Source of the DNA: Petropleomorpha daqingensis
Lineage (GTDB): Bacteria; Actinomycetota; Actinomycetes; Mycobacteriales; Geodermatophilaceae
Length of the DNA: 64,000 nt
NCBI RefSeq assembly: GCF_013408985.1
Contig: NZ_JACBZT010000001.1
Coordinates: forward strand, 1,488,001-1,552,000
Reading direction: 5' to 3'
Shown in pieces: positions 16,571 to 24,768 of this stretch (the first letter of the stretch is position 1; each line of letters opens with the position of its first letter). The translations under genes and the position numbers were made by a program. The notes below the pieces were generated by a model that did not search any database, was not told where the DNA came from, and saw nothing but the letters and a program-made list of their open reading frames with translations.

Positions 16571-18016
16571 GTGACCGAGAAGCTGGAGCTGCGCAACTTC
16601 GTCGGCGGCGAGCACGTCGACGCCACCGACGGCCGACGGTCCGACCTGGTCGACCCGGCCAGCGGCGAGGTGTTCGCCACCGCGCCGGTCTCCTCCGCCG
16701 AGGACGTCGACCGCGCCTACCGGGCGGCGGCGACGGCGTTCGAGTCGTGGGGCGACACGACGCCGTCGGAACGGCAGAAGGCGCTGCTGAAGCTGGCCGA
16801 CCTGGTCGAGGAGCACGCCGACGAGCTGGTCCGGCTCGAGAGCCGCAACACCGGCAAGCCCCTCGGCCTGACGGCGAGCGAGGAGATCCCGCCGATGGTC
16901 GACCAGATCCGCTTCTTCGCCGGTGCCGCCCGCACGCTGGAGGGCAAGGCGGCCGGGGAGTACATGGCCGGTCACACCTCCTGGGTCCGCCGCGAGCCGA
17001 TCGGCGTCGTCGGCCAGGTCACGCCGTGGAACTACCCGATGATGATGGCGGTCTGGAAGATCGGCCCGGCGCTGGCGGCCGGCAACACCGTCGTCCTCAA
17101 GCCGTCCGACACCACCCCGCTGACCACGCTGCGGCTGGCCGAGCTGGCCGCCGAGGTGCTCCCGCCGGGCGTGCTCAACGTGATCTGCGGCGACCGCGAC
17201 ACCGGCCGCGCGCTGGTGTCGCACGAGATCCCCCAGCTGGTGGCCATCACCGGCTCGGTGCGGGCCGGCATGCAGGTCGCCGAGGCGGCGTCCCACGACG
17301 TCAAGCGGGTGCACCTGGAGCTCGGCGGCAAGGCGCCGGTGGTGGTGTTCGACGACGCCGACCTCGAGGCCGCCGCCGAGGCGATCGCCGTGGCCGGCTA
17401 CTTCAACGCCGGGCAGGACTGCACCGCGGCCACCCGCGTGCTGGCCGCGCCGCGCATCCACGACGACTTCGTCGCGGCGCTCACCGAGCAGGCCAAGGGC
17501 ACGACCACGACCTATGACAAGGGGGCCGGCGACGAGGACGCGCTCGTCCCGCCGGTCAACAACGCCAACCAGCTGGCCCACGTCACCGGCTTCCTCGACC
17601 GCGCCCCGGACCACGCGCAGATCACCGCCGGCGGGCACCGGCAGGGCGACCGCGGCTTCTTCGTCGAGCCGACCGTCGTCGTCGGGCTGCGGCAGGACGA
17701 CGAGATGGTCCAGCGCGAGGTGTTCGGCCCGGTGATCACCGTGCAGCGCTTCACCGACGAGGACGAGGCCGTGCGCTGGGCCAACGGCGTCGAGTACGGC
17801 CTGGCCTCCAGCGTCTGGACCAAGGACTTCGGCCGGGCGATGCGGATGAGCAAGCGGCTGGACTTCGGCTGCGTGTGGATCAACACGCACATCCCGCTGG
17901 TCGCCGAGATGCCGCACGGCGGCTTCAAGCACTCCGGTTACGGCAAGGACCTGTCGATGTACGGGTTCGAGGACTACACCCGCATCAAGCACGTCATGGC
18001 GAACATCGAATCCTGA
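16571..18016 (+). CDS. Aldehyde dehydrogenase, gamma-aminobutyraldehyde dehydrogenase type
   Basis: A 481-residue NAD(P)-dependent aldehyde dehydrogenase. The N-terminal LRNFVGGEHVDATDGRRSDLVDPASGE, cofactor segment PWNYPMMMAVWKIGPALAAGNTVVLKPSD, ITGSVRAG, general base Glu250 (HLELGGKAP), nucleophile Cys284 (NAGQDCTAATR) and EVFGPVITV are all intact. The FNAGQDCTA form is typical of aminobutyraldehyde/betaine aldehyde dehydrogenases. The GTG at 16571 is placed by alignment of the N-terminus. Reaction: aminoaldehyde to amino acid, e.g. 4-aminobutyraldehyde to GABA from putrescine. It is divergent from gabT, supporting that pathway. Confidence 0.88.
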   Translation: MTEKLELRNFVGGEHVDATDGRRSDLVDPASGEVFATAPVSSAEDVDRAYRAAATAFESWGDTTPSERQKALLKLADLVEEHADELVRLESRNTGKPLGLTASEEIPPMVDQIRFFAGAARTLEGKAAGEYMAGHTSWVRREPIGVVGQVTPWNYPMMMAVWKIGPALAAGNTVVLKPSDTTPLTTLRLAELAAEVLPPGVLNVICGDRDTGRALVSHEIPQLVAITGSVRAGMQVAEAASHDVKRVHLELGGKAPVVVFDDADLEAAAEAIAVAGYFNAGQDCTAATRVLAAPRIHDDFVAALTEQAKGTTTTYDKGAGDEDALVPPVNNANQLAHVTGFLDRAPDHAQITAGGHRQGDRGFFVEPTVVVGLRQDDEMVQREVFGPVITVQRFTDEDEAVRWANGVEYGLASSVWTKDFGRAMRMSKRLDFGCVWINTHIPLVAEMPHGGFKHSGYGKDLSMYGFEDYTRIKHVMANIES

Positions 18017-18032
18017 GCGCAGTCTGGGCGGG

Positions 18033-18968
18033 GTGCTGCGCCTGCCGCTCTCCGGTCCCCTCCTGGCCGGCGTCCGCGCCTCCTTCCGCTCCCGCGTCTC
18101 CGGGGAGCCCTCCGGCGTCCCGGCCTGGGTGCGGTCGATCGCCGAGGTCGGGGAGGGCCCGGGCTGGTTCGAGCCGGACGGCGTCGTCTGGCGGGTGCAC
18201 GGCGACCTGTCCACGCTCGTCGGCGGGGTGACCGCGCTGCTCGGCCAGGCCGCGCACCCGCGGGCGCTGGCCGGCGTCGAGCAGCACTCCGACTACCGCT
18301 CCGACCCGTGGCAGCGGCTGGCCGGCACCGCTCGCTGGCTGGTCGTGACGACGTTCGGCTCGGCAGAGCTGGCCGAGCGCGAGGCGGCGCGGGTGCGGGC
18401 GATGCACCGCCGGGTGCAGGGCAGCGACGCGCGGGGACGGGCGTACTCCGCGGGTGACCCTGCGCTGCTGCGCTGGGTGCACCTGGCCTTCACCGACGCC
18501 TTCCTCGCCGCGCAGGAGGCCGTCGGCCGCGACATGCGCCGGTTCGGTCGGACGTGGCCCGATCGGTACGTCGGCGACTGGGCCCGCAGCGCCGAGGCCC
18601 TGGGCGCCACGGACCTGCCGCGGACGCGGGCCGAGCTGACCGAGGCGCTGGCCGAGTGCGTGCCCTCGCTGGAACCGGTGCCGGCCGAGCTGCGCGCGTT
18701 CCTCTCCGCCCCGCCCGGGCTGGGACCGGCCGAGCGGGTGTTCTACGCGGGGCTGTCCGCCGCCGCGGAGCTGCTCGTGTCGCCGTCCGCGGCCCCGTTC
18801 GCCGGCGTACCCGGGCGCGCGATGCGGGGCCTCGCCGAGCACGGGCAGCTCGTCGTCACCCGCGCCCAGCTGCAGGCCCTGCAGCTGGTGCTGGGACCGC
18901 GCAGCCCCTCGGAGGAGGCGGCGCGCTGGCGCCTCGGCCTCGGTCCTGCGCCGTCCTGGGCGCCCTAG
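18033..18968 (+). CDS. MpaB/DUF2236 (latex-clearing-like) oxygenase-family protein
   Basis: A 311-residue helical protein of the DUF2236/MpaB family, related to rubber oxygenase Lcp, in which a heme is bound by conserved histidines. The signature GGVTALLGQAAHPRALAGVEQHSDYRSDPWQRLAGTARWLV is present at residues about 64-103, together with LLRWVHLAFTDAFLAAQEAV. The start is a GTG 16 bases after the aldehyde dehydrogenase stop, so cotranscription is likely. The function of most actinobacterial members is not known, and there is no signal peptide. The stop overlaps the convergent acyl-CoA dehydrogenase-like gene by 4 bases. Confidence 0.82.
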   Translation: MLRLPLSGPLLAGVRASFRSRVSGEPSGVPAWVRSIAEVGEGPGWFEPDGVVWRVHGDLSTLVGGVTALLGQAAHPRALAGVEQHSDYRSDPWQRLAGTARWLVVTTFGSAELAEREAARVRAMHRRVQGSDARGRAYSAGDPALLRWVHLAFTDAFLAAQEAVGRDMRRFGRTWPDRYVGDWARSAEALGATDLPRTRAELTEALAECVPSLEPVPAELRAFLSAPPGLGPAERVFYAGLSAAAELLVSPSAAPFAGVPGRAMRGLAEHGQLVVTRAQLQALQLVLGPRSPSEEAARWRLGLGPAPSWAP

Positions 18969-19951
18969 GTCAGCTCGCCCAGCAGGGCGGCGCGGATCGC
19001 CGGCCGGGTCCCGAAGACCTGCAGGAACAGCGCCTCGCGGGCCAGCCGCGCCACCGGGGATCCGGCGGCGATGGCCGCGCTGCCGGTGGCGACGACGAGC
19101 GCGGTGGTGGCCCGGGCGGCCAGTGCCGAGGCGGCGGCGCGGGCGGCCGGCAGCTCGGCCGGGTTCGCCGTGTCCAGCCGGGTCCGGACGGCGTCGAGCT
19201 CGGCGGTCAGCGAGCCGTCCAGCGGCGACGGCGCCAGCCGCGCGCACCGGGCGACCACGCCCAGGGCCAGGGAGCCGTTGGGCCGCAGCCCCGCGGCGTC
19301 CCCGGCCTGCCAGTCCGCGAGCGGCACCGTCGCCACCAGCCGGTCCGCGGGCAGCGCCAGGCCGCGCAGGTGCAGCTGCACGGTGCTGCTCGCGGTCACG
19401 GCGACCAGCTCCTGCGGCACGGCGGTCAGCGCCGGGCTCTCGACCGCGTCGGTCCAGAACAGGTGGACGACGTCGTCGGCGTCGCGGGCGGCCAGCAGGA
19501 CGACGTCGACCAGGCCCCAGCCGGTGACCCACGGGACGTCGCCGTCCACCAGGAAGCCGTCCGGCGCGGCCCGCACGACCACGGTAGAGGGCCCGGGGCG
19601 GGTGGCCGCCTGCAGCGCCACCCCGGCCCGCAGCCGGCCGGCGCACAGGTCGGCGAGGTGCGCCCCCCGGAGCTCCGAGCGGGCGACCGCCGCCACGACC
19701 CCGAGGTGCTGCAGCCAGACGAACGCCGTCGAGAGATCGCCCGCGGCGACCTCCTCGATCACGCGGGCGACCGTCGGCGGGTCGGCCTCCAGTCCCCCGA
19801 CGTCCGCCGGACCGGTCAGCCCGTACAGGCCGGCGCTCGCGAGCGCGTCGAGCAGGCGGCGCGGCACCAGGCCGGCGGCCTCGATCTCCTCAGCTGCCGG
19901 CCAGAGCACCTCGTCGGCGAGCGCCCGGGCGCGGTCGAGGACCCTGCTCAC
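18965..19951 (-). CDS. Acyl-CoA dehydrogenase-like protein (short)
   Basis: A 328-residue protein with the N-terminal helical domain (LDALASAGLYGLTGPADVGG, VARVIEEVAAGDLSTAFVWLQH) and middle beta-domain (VRAAPDGFLVDGDVPWVTGWGLVDVVLL) of acyl-CoA dehydrogenases. The C-terminal helical domain is shorter than usual (family about 380 residues), and I cannot place the catalytic glutamate. It may be a divergent flavoenzyme, for example in amine or nitroalkane oxidation. It is the last gene of an operon: its start overlaps the Lrp regulator's stop by 4 bases. Confidence in family is good, in reaction low. Confidence 0.75.
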   Translation of the reverse strand: MSRVLDRARALADEVLWPAAEEIEAAGLVPRRLLDALASAGLYGLTGPADVGGLEADPPTVARVIEEVAAGDLSTAFVWLQHLGVVAAVARSELRGAHLADLCAGRLRAGVALQAATRPGPSTVVVRAAPDGFLVDGDVPWVTGWGLVDVVLLAARDADDVVHLFWTDAVESPALTAVPQELVAVTASSTVQLHLRGLALPADRLVATVPLADWQAGDAAGLRPNGSLALGVVARCARLAPSPLDGSLTAELDAVRTRLDTANPAELPAARAAASALAARATTALVVATGSAAIAAGSPVARLAREALFLQVFGTRPAIRAALLGELT

Positions 19952-20439
19952 ACGTCGGCGGCGACCGGCGGCTCGGGGCGGCGGGTGCCCCAGGCGTAGG
20001 TCTGCTTGCGCAGCCCCAGGTAGACGAACGTCTCGGTGGACTCCACGCCGTCGACGTCGCGGATCCGGCTGATCGTGTCCAGCAGGCGGTCGTCGTCCTC
20101 GCAGACCACCTCGACGAGCACGTCCAGCGAGCCCGCGGTGACCACCACGTAGTCGACCTCGTCGAAGGCGGCCAGCGCGTCGGCCACCTTGCGGGTGTCG
20201 CCGCGGGTGCGGATGCCGACCATCGCCTGGCGGGCGAAGCCGACCTGCATCGGGTCGGTGACGCCGACGATCTGGATGATGCCGGCGTCGAGCAGCCGCT
20301 GGACGCGCTGGCGCACGGCGGCCTCCGACAGCCCCACGGCGGTCGCGATCCGCGCGTAGGGACGCCGGCCGTCCTCCTGGAGCTGCTCGATGATCGCCCT
20401 CGACACGTCGTCGAGGACGATCCCGGTCCGGACCGTCAC
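19948..20439 (-). CDS. Lrp/AsnC-family transcriptional regulator
   Basis: A 163-residue feast/famine regulator. An N-terminal helix-turn-helix (LDDVSRAIIEQLQEDGRRPYARIATAVGLSEAAVRQRVQRLLDAGII) is followed by the RAM effector domain (ADALAAFDEVDYVVVTAGSLDVLVEVVCEDDDRLLDTI). GTG 20439 overlaps the stop of the upstream EamA gene by 4 bases, and its own stop overlaps the next gene by 4 bases, so it is embedded in a tight operon. The closest context parallel is the Lrp regulators linked to polyamine/GABA catabolic genes in Streptomyces. Control of the gabT/aldehyde dehydrogenase pair is therefore a reasonable inference. Confidence 0.9.
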   Translation of the reverse strand: MTVRTGIVLDDVSRAIIEQLQEDGRRPYARIATAVGLSEAAVRQRVQRLLDAGIIQIVGVTDPMQVGFARQAMVGIRTRGDTRKVADALAAFDEVDYVVVTAGSLDVLVEVVCEDDDRLLDTISRIRDVDGVESTETFVYLGLRKQTYAWGTRRPEPPVAADV

Positions 20440-21398
20440 GCGGGCAGGGTAACCGGCAGGTCGGGCAGCGCGGCCGGTGTGCTCCGCCGCGCCGTCTGGG
20501 CCAGCACGATCCCGCCCAGGACGACGACGCCGCCGAGCACCTGCCAGCCGGTGAGCACCTGCCCGAGCCAGGTCCAGGCGATGACCGACGCGAAGACCGG
20601 CTCGATCGTGGCCACCAGCCCGGCGGTGGTCGGCGTGAGGTGCCGCAGCGCGGCCAGCGACAGCCAGAACGGCACCATCGCCCCGAGGACGACGATCCAG
20701 ACGACCAGCACCCACAGGGGCACGGTCAACCCGCCGAGCTCGACCGGCACCCGCTCGGCGAGCACGCCCGGGTCGAACCGCCACCAGGGCGCGGCGACCG
20801 CCCAGAACACCGCCGCGGCCACGAAGCTCCAGCAGGTGAGCGCGACCGGGTCGCGGCCGGCCGCGCCGCGCTCGCCCATCAGGTAGTAGGTGGCCAGGCA
20901 GGCCGCAGCGGTGAGCGCCGCGGCGACGCCGAGCGGGTCGAGGGACCCGCCGCCCTGCCAGACCTGCGCCACGAACACCAGCCCGGACAGCGAGAGCAGC
21001 AGCGCCGCCCACAGCCGGCGACGGACCCGCTCCTTGCGCACCAGCCGGACGTAGAGCGCGATGAGCACCGGCGCGGTCATCTCGAACACCAGCGCGATGC
21101 CGACCGGCAGCCGGCCGATCGCCACGTAGTACAGGTACTGGGTCAGCGCGACGCCGACGATCCCGAACACGGCGAGGAACGGCACGTCGCGGAGCGCCAG
21201 CCGCAACCGGCCCGGCGCGGTGACCGCGAGCACGGCCAGCAGCCCGATCGCCGCGCCGGTGCAGCGCAGCGCGGTCAGCCGGGTCGGCTCGATACCCGCC
21301 TGCAGGGCGAGGGTCGAGACGGTGCCGTTGACCGAGAAGAACGCGGCGGCGAGGACGGTGAGCCCGTAGCCGACTGCGGGACGGGCGACCGGGGGCAC
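20436..21398 (-). CDS. EamA-family (DMT) transporter
   Basis: A 320-residue membrane protein with ten hydrophobic segments arranged as two EamA repeats. The first covers about residues 8-140 and the second about 150-295, ending ...WTWLGQVLTGWQVLGGVVVLGGIVLAQ, the usual end of the second repeat. Drug/metabolite transporters of this type often export amino acids or their derivatives. It is the first gene of the operon with the Lrp/AsnC regulator and an acyl-CoA dehydrogenase-like gene, all overlapping by 4 bases. Export of an amino acid sensed by the Lrp protein is plausible but inferred. Confidence 0.87.
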   Translation of the reverse strand: MPPVARPAVGYGLTVLAAAFFSVNGTVSTLALQAGIEPTRLTALRCTGAAIGLLAVLAVTAPGRLRLALRDVPFLAVFGIVGVALTQYLYYVAIGRLPVGIALVFEMTAPVLIALYVRLVRKERVRRRLWAALLLSLSGLVFVAQVWQGGGSLDPLGVAAALTAAACLATYYLMGERGAAGRDPVALTCWSFVAAAVFWAVAAPWWRFDPGVLAERVPVELGGLTVPLWVLVVWIVVLGAMVPFWLSLAALRHLTPTTAGLVATIEPVFASVIAWTWLGQVLTGWQVLGGVVVLGGIVLAQTARRSTPAALPDLPVTLPA

Positions 21399-21437
21399 CC
21401 CGTCACCGTAGTCCCCAAAGAGCTTTTCGACACCTAC

Positions 21438-21887
21438 TCAGAAGAGGGCGAGCTCCTGTGTCGGGCCGGGACCGGCCGGCCCGTCGCCGTCGGGGAAGAC
21501 CCGGTGCAGCCCGGTCGCCTCGAAGACCCGCCACACCGACGGCTGCGCGCCGCGCAGCCGCAGGTCGATGCCGCGCTGCTGGCACCAGCGACGCAGCCCG
21601 AGCAGCGCCGAGAGCCCGGCCGAGGCGATGGAGGTCACGCCGGCCAGGTCGAGCTCGAGGACGGCGCAGCCGGCCAGCGAGCGCCCGGCGACGAAGGCCT
21701 CGAGGTGCGGGGCGGTCAGCGCGTCGATCTCCCCGCTGACCAGCACGACCACGCGGGCGGCCGCCGATTCGGCCTCGAGCGTGATCGAGGGCGTCTCGGG
21801 CACCGGGTGGGAGACCCACCACGGTCGCCGGTTGCGCGGCGAGCGCGCCAGCCGGCGCGAGACGTCCCACTCGTGCGACAGGACCAT
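21438..21887 (-). CDS. STAS-domain anti-sigma factor antagonist-like protein
   Basis: A 149-residue protein. Residues about 40-135 form a STAS domain: VVVLVSGEIDALTAPHLEAFV, then LELDLAGVTSIASAGLSALLGLRRWCQQRGIDLRLRG and RVFEATGLHRVFP. The serine in the TSIASAGLSALL loop is where SpoIIAA/RsbV proteins are phosphorylated by an anti-sigma kinase. It would release a stress sigma factor by binding its anti-sigma factor. No kinase or sigma gene is adjacent. The ATG at 21887 is preceded by GGGGGAGCGCCC. A sigma-F/B-like promoter motif lies just upstream on the other strand, facing the next gene. Confidence 0.85.
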   Translation of the reverse strand: MVLSHEWDVSRRLARSPRNRRPWWVSHPVPETPSITLEAESAAARVVVLVSGEIDALTAPHLEAFVAGRSLAGCAVLELDLAGVTSIASAGLSALLGLRRWCQQRGIDLRLRGAQPSVWRVFEATGLHRVFPDGDGPAGPGPTQELALF

Positions 21888-21954
21888 GGGCGCTCCCCCA
21901 ACCTCGTCCGCCCGGACATGGTCACGGTACGGAACGGGGAGTACCGGGTAAAGA

Positions 21955-21977
21955 GTTTGATCTTGATTTAAGGGTCT
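21955..21977 (+). promoter_or_regulatory. Possible SigB/SigF-type promoter
   Basis: GTTT (21955-21958), 13 bases, then GGGTCT (21972-21977) resembles the actinobacterial stress-sigma consensus (GTTT, 13-15 bases, GGGTAT). It points at the DUF4287/DUF5655 gene starting at 22024, 46 bases downstream. The local AT-richness supports a promoter. Confidence 0.4.
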
Positions 21978-22023
21978 CAACTCTGGTATCGGGCCAGACG
22001 TCTCCGAGCTACCGTTCCCGACC

Positions 22024-22593
22024 GTGCCCGGTCCCGACGACATGATGAGCGCGGTCAGCGAGTCCCTGGCCGAGCGCACCGGCCGCACGCTGGAGCAGTG
22101 GGTCGGGCTGGTGCAGGGCTCCGGGGTCGACCCGCTCGACCAGAACGCCGTCCGCCGCTGGCTCAAGGACGTGCACGGCGTGAAGCAGAACAGCCAGTGG
22201 ACGATCGCCGACGCCGCCGCCCGCGCCGCGGGCTGGGAGCGGCCCACGGTCGAGCAGTACATCGACGGGCAGTACGCCGGGAAGAAGGCCGGCCTGCGCC
22301 CGGTGTTCGACGCCGTCCGGGCCGTCGCCGAGGCGCTCGGGGACGACGTCGTCCTCGAGGGGCGCGGCACGTACACGCCGTTCGTCCGCACGCGGCAGTT
22401 CGCCGCGGCGGCACCGGCCACGGCGGCGCGGCTGGACCTCGGGCTGCGGTTCGTCGACCCGCCGGCGAGCGACCGGCTGCAGCCGGCCGGCGCACCCGGT
22501 CAGGCCACGCACAAGGTCGCGCTCGCCTCGGTCGCAGAGGTGGACGACGAGCTCCGCCGTCTCCTGCGCGCTGCGTACGAGCAGAACGGGTGA
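22024..22593 (+). CDS. DUF4287/DUF5655 domain protein
   Basis: A 189-residue cytoplasmic protein. The N-terminal part (LAERTGRTLEQWVGLVQGSG... AVRRWLKDVHGVKQNSQWTIADAA) is a DUF4287-like module. The C-terminal part, from about residue 98 (FDAVRAVAEALGDDVVLEGRGTYTPFVRTRQFAAAAPATAARLDLGLRF), matches DUF5655, which is thought to be a nucleic-acid or ligand-binding domain related to DUF1801-type folds. The function is unknown. The GTG at 22024 is used. A stress-sigma-like promoter lies upstream, and a small membrane protein gene follows 15 bases after the stop. Confidence 0.78.
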   Translation: MPGPDDMMSAVSESLAERTGRTLEQWVGLVQGSGVDPLDQNAVRRWLKDVHGVKQNSQWTIADAAARAAGWERPTVEQYIDGQYAGKKAGLRPVFDAVRAVAEALGDDVVLEGRGTYTPFVRTRQFAAAAPATAARLDLGLRFVDPPASDRLQPAGAPGQATHKVALASVAEVDDELRRLLRAAYEQNG

Positions 22594-22608
22594 GCCACAC
22601 TCGGGGGC

Positions 22609-23004
22609 ATGGCTCCGCAGGCGTGGGGACCGCCGCCTGATCGCCGGTCGTGGTCGGGACGGCGCAAGAAGCTGCTGCTCGGGCTCGGGATCGCCGTCGT
22701 CCTGACCGGGGTGGGAGCATTCACGCTGCCCGACGAGTTCGGTGTGCTGTCCGGCTTCGCCGCCGCCGTGTGCGGGTTGCTGCTGGTCGCCGCGACGGTG
22801 GTGTTCATCGCCATCCCCGGTCCGGACACCCTGGGCCGGCTGCTGCGGATGCCGCCGCTGGCCGGGTCGGTGCTGGTGGTCGCCGTCCTGCTGGCGCTGT
22901 CCGACGCGGGGGAGTCGCTGCGCTGGGTGTGGATCCTCGCCTCGGTCGCCGCCGCGGCGTGGACGGCGTTCGCGGTCTGGGGGAGCCGCCGGTCGGGCGG
23001 CTGA
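22609..23004 (+). CDS. Small membrane protein of unknown function
   Basis: A 131-residue protein with a basic N-terminus (RRSWSGRRKK) and four predicted membrane segments, at about residues 22-40, 48-70, 84-100 and 107-124. The last is preceded by the Asp/Glu-containing loop SDAGESLRW. No family recognised. It follows the DUF4287/DUF5655 gene by 15 bases and precedes a thioesterase-like gene by 23 bases, so it may be part of a loose operon running to the MscS gene. The ATG is preceded by CTCGGGGGC. Confidence 0.65.
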   Translation: MAPQAWGPPPDRRSWSGRRKKLLLGLGIAVVLTGVGAFTLPDEFGVLSGFAAAVCGLLLVAATVVFIAIPGPDTLGRLLRMPPLAGSVLVVAVLLALSDAGESLRWVWILASVAAAAWTAFAVWGSRRSGG

Positions 23005-23027
23005 CCGGCACCGGCGAGACTGCGGGC

Positions 23028-23816
23028 ATGGACGTTCCCGGCGAGCTCTACCTGCCCACCGGCGACGGCTTCGTCGCCACCGCGCTGACCATCGGCCCCT
23101 GGGACGCCGGCTTCCAGCACGCCGGGCCGCCGGCGGCGCTGCTGCTGCGCGAGGCGGAGCGGGCCAGCGGGATCGAGGCCGGCCAGACCGTGCGGCTGGC
23201 CTACGACATCTTCGCGCCGGTGCCGGTCGGGCCGGTGCGGGTGCGGGCGTCCGTCGTCCGGCCGGGCCGGCGCATCGAGCTGGTCGAGGCGGTGCTCGAC
23301 ACCGGGGACGAGCGCCCGCTCATGCGGCTGTCCGCCTGGCGGATGCGCGTCCGCGACGACGCCCCTGGCGGGGAGGTCGTCGTCCCGGTCGCCATCCCCG
23401 GGCCGTACGACAGCCGGGCGGAGGTCGCCGGGTTCTTCACGCAGGACGTCGCCTACCACCGGGCGCTGGACTGGCGCTTCGCGCACGGCAGCTTCAACGC
23501 CCCCGGCCCGGCCGCGGCGTGGACCCGCCCCGCCTGCGACCTGGTGCAGGGCGAGGAGATCACCCCGCTGCAGCACCTGCTGGTGATGACCGACGCGGCC
23601 AGCGGCATCTCCACCGAGCTGGACTGGACCACCTCGACGTTCGCCAACGTCGACCTCTGCATCGCCCTGCACCGCCCACCGGCCGGCGACTGGCTGGGCA
23701 TGGACGCCCGGACGACGCTCGGCGGCACCGGGGCCGCCCAGTGCTTCGCCGACCTCTACGACGTCTCGGGCCGGATCGGCCGCTCCACCCAGTCGCTGTT
23801 CGTGGAGCCGCGCTGA
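23028..23816 (+). CDS. Thioesterase-family (acyl-CoA thioesterase, double hotdog) protein
   Basis: A 262-residue protein built of two hotdog-fold halves. The first half contains FVATALTIGPWDAGFQHAGPPAALLLREAE, and the second contains VQGEEITPLQHLLVMTDAASGISTELDWTTSTFANVDLCIALHR, the typical pattern of the actinobacterial thioesterase-family proteins related to TesB. These hydrolyse acyl-CoA thioesters, although the substrate for this subgroup is not defined. The ATG at 23028 fits the start of the first strand. It lies between a small membrane protein and an MscS channel on the same strand. Confidence 0.78.
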   Translation: MDVPGELYLPTGDGFVATALTIGPWDAGFQHAGPPAALLLREAERASGIEAGQTVRLAYDIFAPVPVGPVRVRASVVRPGRRIELVEAVLDTGDERPLMRLSAWRMRVRDDAPGGEVVVPVAIPGPYDSRAEVAGFFTQDVAYHRALDWRFAHGSFNAPGPAAAWTRPACDLVQGEEITPLQHLLVMTDAASGISTELDWTTSTFANVDLCIALHRPPAGDWLGMDARTTLGGTGAAQCFADLYDVSGRIGRSTQSLFVEPR

Positions 23817-23862
23817 CCCCGGGTTGGCGGCGGCACCCCGCATTCGGAAGGGTGGGCGGGCG

Positions 23863-24768
23863 ATGGCTGCTTCCACCGACGTGTTCGCGATCGCGCCGCT
23901 GACCGACATCCGGGACTGGGTGACCGGCCGCGGGCTGGTGGTCGTCCTGATCATCCTCGGGTCGGTCCTGCTGGCCCGCTTCGTGCAGTGGGTCGGCGCC
24001 AAGATCACCGACCAGATCGACTCCCGCGCGAGCGGCGGGGACGCGATCGTGCGCTCCGAGGCGGCCAAGCACCGGCACTCGCTCACCCAGGTGCTCACCT
24101 GGGTCGCGGTCGTGCTGATCTACTCGATCGCGGTCTTCCTCGTGCTGCAGACGCTCGGCGTGCCGGTCACCGGCCTGGTCGCGCCGGCGACCGTGCTCGG
24201 CGTCGGTCTCGGCTTCGGCGCTCAGCGGATCGTCGGCGACATCCTCGCCGGGTTCTTCATCATCACCGAGCGGCAGTACGGGTTCGGCGACGTCGTGGCG
24301 ATCGCCGTCGTCGGGGCGGGGGAGCCGGCCACCGGCACGGTGGAGGACGTCACGCTGCGGATCACCCGCCTGCGCTCGGCCAACGGCGAGGTCGTGACCG
24401 TCCCGAACGGGCAGATCGTCAAGGTCGTCAACCTCTCCCGCGACTGGGCGCGGGCGGTCGTCGACGTCCCGGTGCCGACCAGCAGCGACGTCAACCGGGT
24501 CAACGAGATCCTCCGCGAGGTGGGCGACGAGGCCTTCCGCGACCCGGCCCTGCGCAAGCTGCTGCTCGACCCGCCCAGCGTCATGGGGGTGGAGAGCCTC
24601 GACCTCGACCAGGTCAGCGTGCGGGTGGTCGCCCGGACGCTGCCCGGCAAGCAGTTCGAGGTCGGCCGCGACCTGCGTGCGCGGATCGTGCTCGCGTTCC
24701 GTCGGCAGGGGATGACGCTGCCGCCCCAGTCGGACGACGACGCCGCGCCCACCGAGGTGCTGCGATGA
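23863..24768 (+). CDS. Small-conductance mechanosensitive channel (MscS family)
   Basis: A 301-residue membrane channel that opens under membrane tension to release osmolytes. Three hydrophobic segments are seen (about residues 20-40, 72-95 and the pore-lining TM3 with VLGVGLGFGAQRIVGDILAGFFI at about 108-133). The MscS beta domain follows (GTVEDVTLRITRLRSANGEVVTVPNGQI) and then an alpha/beta C-terminal region. The PNGQI motif is a family hallmark. The ATG at 23863 is chosen because GGAAGGGTGGGCGG precedes it; an in-frame upstream start adds 13 unlikely residues. The stop overlaps the next gene by 4 bases. Confidence 0.9.
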   Translation: MAASTDVFAIAPLTDIRDWVTGRGLVVVLIILGSVLLARFVQWVGAKITDQIDSRASGGDAIVRSEAAKHRHSLTQVLTWVAVVLIYSIAVFLVLQTLGVPVTGLVAPATVLGVGLGFGAQRIVGDILAGFFIITERQYGFGDVVAIAVVGAGEPATGTVEDVTLRITRLRSANGEVVTVPNGQIVKVVNLSRDWARAVVDVPVPTSSDVNRVNEILREVGDEAFRDPALRKLLLDPPSVMGVESLDLDQVSVRVVARTLPGKQFEVGRDLRARIVLAFRRQGMTLPPQSDDDAAPTEVLR

